Shown: positions 63,340-64,000 of the stretch, piece by piece
Numbering within the stretch: position 1 is the stretch's first letter
Layout of the letters: each line of letters opens with the position of its first letter
Assembly (NCBI RefSeq): GCF_003955735.1
Contig: NZ_CP034464.1
Coordinates: 3,844,001-3,908,000, forward strand
Source: Undibacterium parvum
Lineage (GTDB): Bacteria > Pseudomonadota > Gammaproteobacteria > Burkholderiales > Burkholderiaceae_D
Length of the DNA: 64,000 bases
Reading direction: 5' to 3'
The notes under the pieces: model-generated
The model's input: only the letters and a program-made list of their open reading frames with translations
Told to the model about the DNA's origin: nothing
The model's database searches: none
Made by a program: the position numbers and the translations under genes

Positions 63340-64000
63340 AATCAAAAGTAAGCGTCCAACAGATCCGTCTAGCATTTATTCCTAAAGCGCATTAACAAGG
63401 CAGCGGTAGCAGTTCATCAATCCGGCTGTTTGGATGCGTCGGTAATTTTTCGAGTGTGCCTTTAAGCCATGCCAAAGGTTCTATGCCATTGGCTTTCGCG
63501 GTGGCGAGCAGGCTTTGAATGGCGGCAGCTTGTCGGCCTGCTCGTTCAGAACCGGCGAAGAGCCAGTTCTTTTTGCCAATGGCAATAGGGCGAATGGCGT
63601 TTTCAATCGGATTATTGTCGATTGGCAGATGACCGCTATTGGCGTAGCGTTCAATCGCGCTCCAGCGTTTGAGGCTGTAGTCGATGGCTTTGGCGAGACT
63701 GCTGCCATCGGCGCTCTGTTGGCGTGTGTGAATCAGCCAGGCATGCATCGCTTTGAGTTCTGGCAGCGCCTGTGTAGCACGTCGTTGTTGTCGTTGTTCG
63801 ATACTGTCGCCTTTACCCTCGGCCTCAATGTGATACAGCTTTGCAATGCGTGTAAGTGCCTCATTGGCAATCGGATGCCCATTGGCGGCGTGCAGGTCGA
63901 AGAATTTGCGACGGGCGTGCGCCAGGCAGGCCAGTTCGGTGATGCCCAGCGCGAACAGGGCTTTGTAGCCGGCATAATCATCCACCATAAGATGGCCTTG
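63340..64000. mobile_element. IS66-family insertion sequence, one end inside the window
   Basis: The element end begins GTAAGCGTCCAACAGATCC at 63348, the typical IS66-type terminal sequence. The eight bases before it, AATCAAAA (63340-63347), are the presumed target duplication, which can be checked beyond the right edge. The transposase reads leftward and its 5' part lies outside. The element is the last thing seen and may interrupt or bound the island. Confidence 0.82.
63392..64000 (-). CDS. IS66 family transposase TnpC, C-terminal part
   Basis: About 202 C-terminal residues are visible, open at the right edge. LMVDDYAGYKALFALGITEL, CLAHARRKFFDLHAANGHP, YANSGHLPIDNNPIENAIRP and GRQAAAIQSLLATAKANGIE are IS66 transposase hallmarks; the DDE residues include D in VDDYAGY and E in NNPIENAIRP. 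The C-terminus ends LPLPC 40 bases before the IR. Confidence 0.93.
   Translation of the reverse strand, partial: QGHLMVDDYAGYKALFALGITELACLAHARRKFFDLHAANGHPIANEALTRIAKLYHIEAEGKGDSIEQRQQRRATQALPELKAMHAWLIHTRQQSADGSSLAKAIDYSLKRWSAIERYANSGHLPIDNNPIENAIRPIAIGKKNWLFAGSERAGRQAAAIQSLLATAKANGIEPLAWLKGTLEKLPTHPNSRIDELLPLPC

Overview
The window looks like a chromosomal segment of a betaproteobacterium of the Burkholderiales, probably Oxalobacteraceae (for example an Undibacterium-like genus). This is inferred from protein flavour: a PhaB-type reductase, the thiL-pgpA pair near cinA and pyrF, the order iscR-S-U-A-hscB-hscA-fdx-iscX, and a NirB/NirD/NasA nitrate cluster. No 16S rRNA gene is present to confirm it. 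Most of the window is ordinary core genome, and genes lie on both strands in short operons.

Layout. 1-1207: 5' part of an Uup-type ABC-F gene, cut by the window edge, then tRNA-Arg(CCT). 1857-6280: lipid/PHA block (PhaB-like reductase, FadD-like ligase, ferritin-like predicted hydrolase, TetR regulator). 6650-11475: pyrF, pncC, a small secreted protein, then thiL-pgpA-DUF3667. 11566-16625: large 7TMR-DISM hybrid histidine kinase, two GNAT acetyltransferases, DUF1294 and DinB-like proteins. 17148-26534: nitrate assimilation. A PP2C-kinase fusion and a NarK-type transporter diverge from nirB-nirD-nasA across a control region with two facing sigma-54 promoters and NtrC-like half sites. 27008-30336: membrane protein, DUF6933, HDOD and small conserved proteins. 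30550-37089: OPT and POT peptide transporters, an MFS exporter and an exonuclease-DUF1653 fusion. 37398-40710: TupA-like binding protein, an orphan [2Fe-2S] subunit, XdhC and dCTP deaminase. 40811-46733: arginine/lysine/ornithine decarboxylase, MipA, DUF4337, folA and thyA. 46954-54449: sensor kinase and the complete isc operon on the minus strand, with a recognisable promoter and operator. 54646-58405: Cdd1-like protein, serS, and an EAL-CBS-GGDEF protein.

59011 to the end is a different world. A tRNA-Ser(CGA) is followed by a P4-type integrase, then a lower-GC stretch with GTGTTAC iteron-like repeats, a tightly coupled three-gene operon of unrecognised proteins (membrane protein, soluble protein with a weak nuclease-like strand, soluble partner), and an IS66 element running off the right edge. 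This is an integrative element, and the three-gene operon is the best candidate for an undescribed system, possibly defence or toxin-type.

A second theme is the density of dispersed palindromic repeats. At least three families with multiple copies (A, about 100-110 bp with GGACTTACGCAAAA-type ends; B, TATCCATGCG hairpins; C, GATACTCCCC-ended elements) sit almost only between genes. There are also single copies of other palindromic elements, including a 121-bp element with perfect 18-bp terminal repeats at the place where a molybdopterin-binding subunit gene would be expected.
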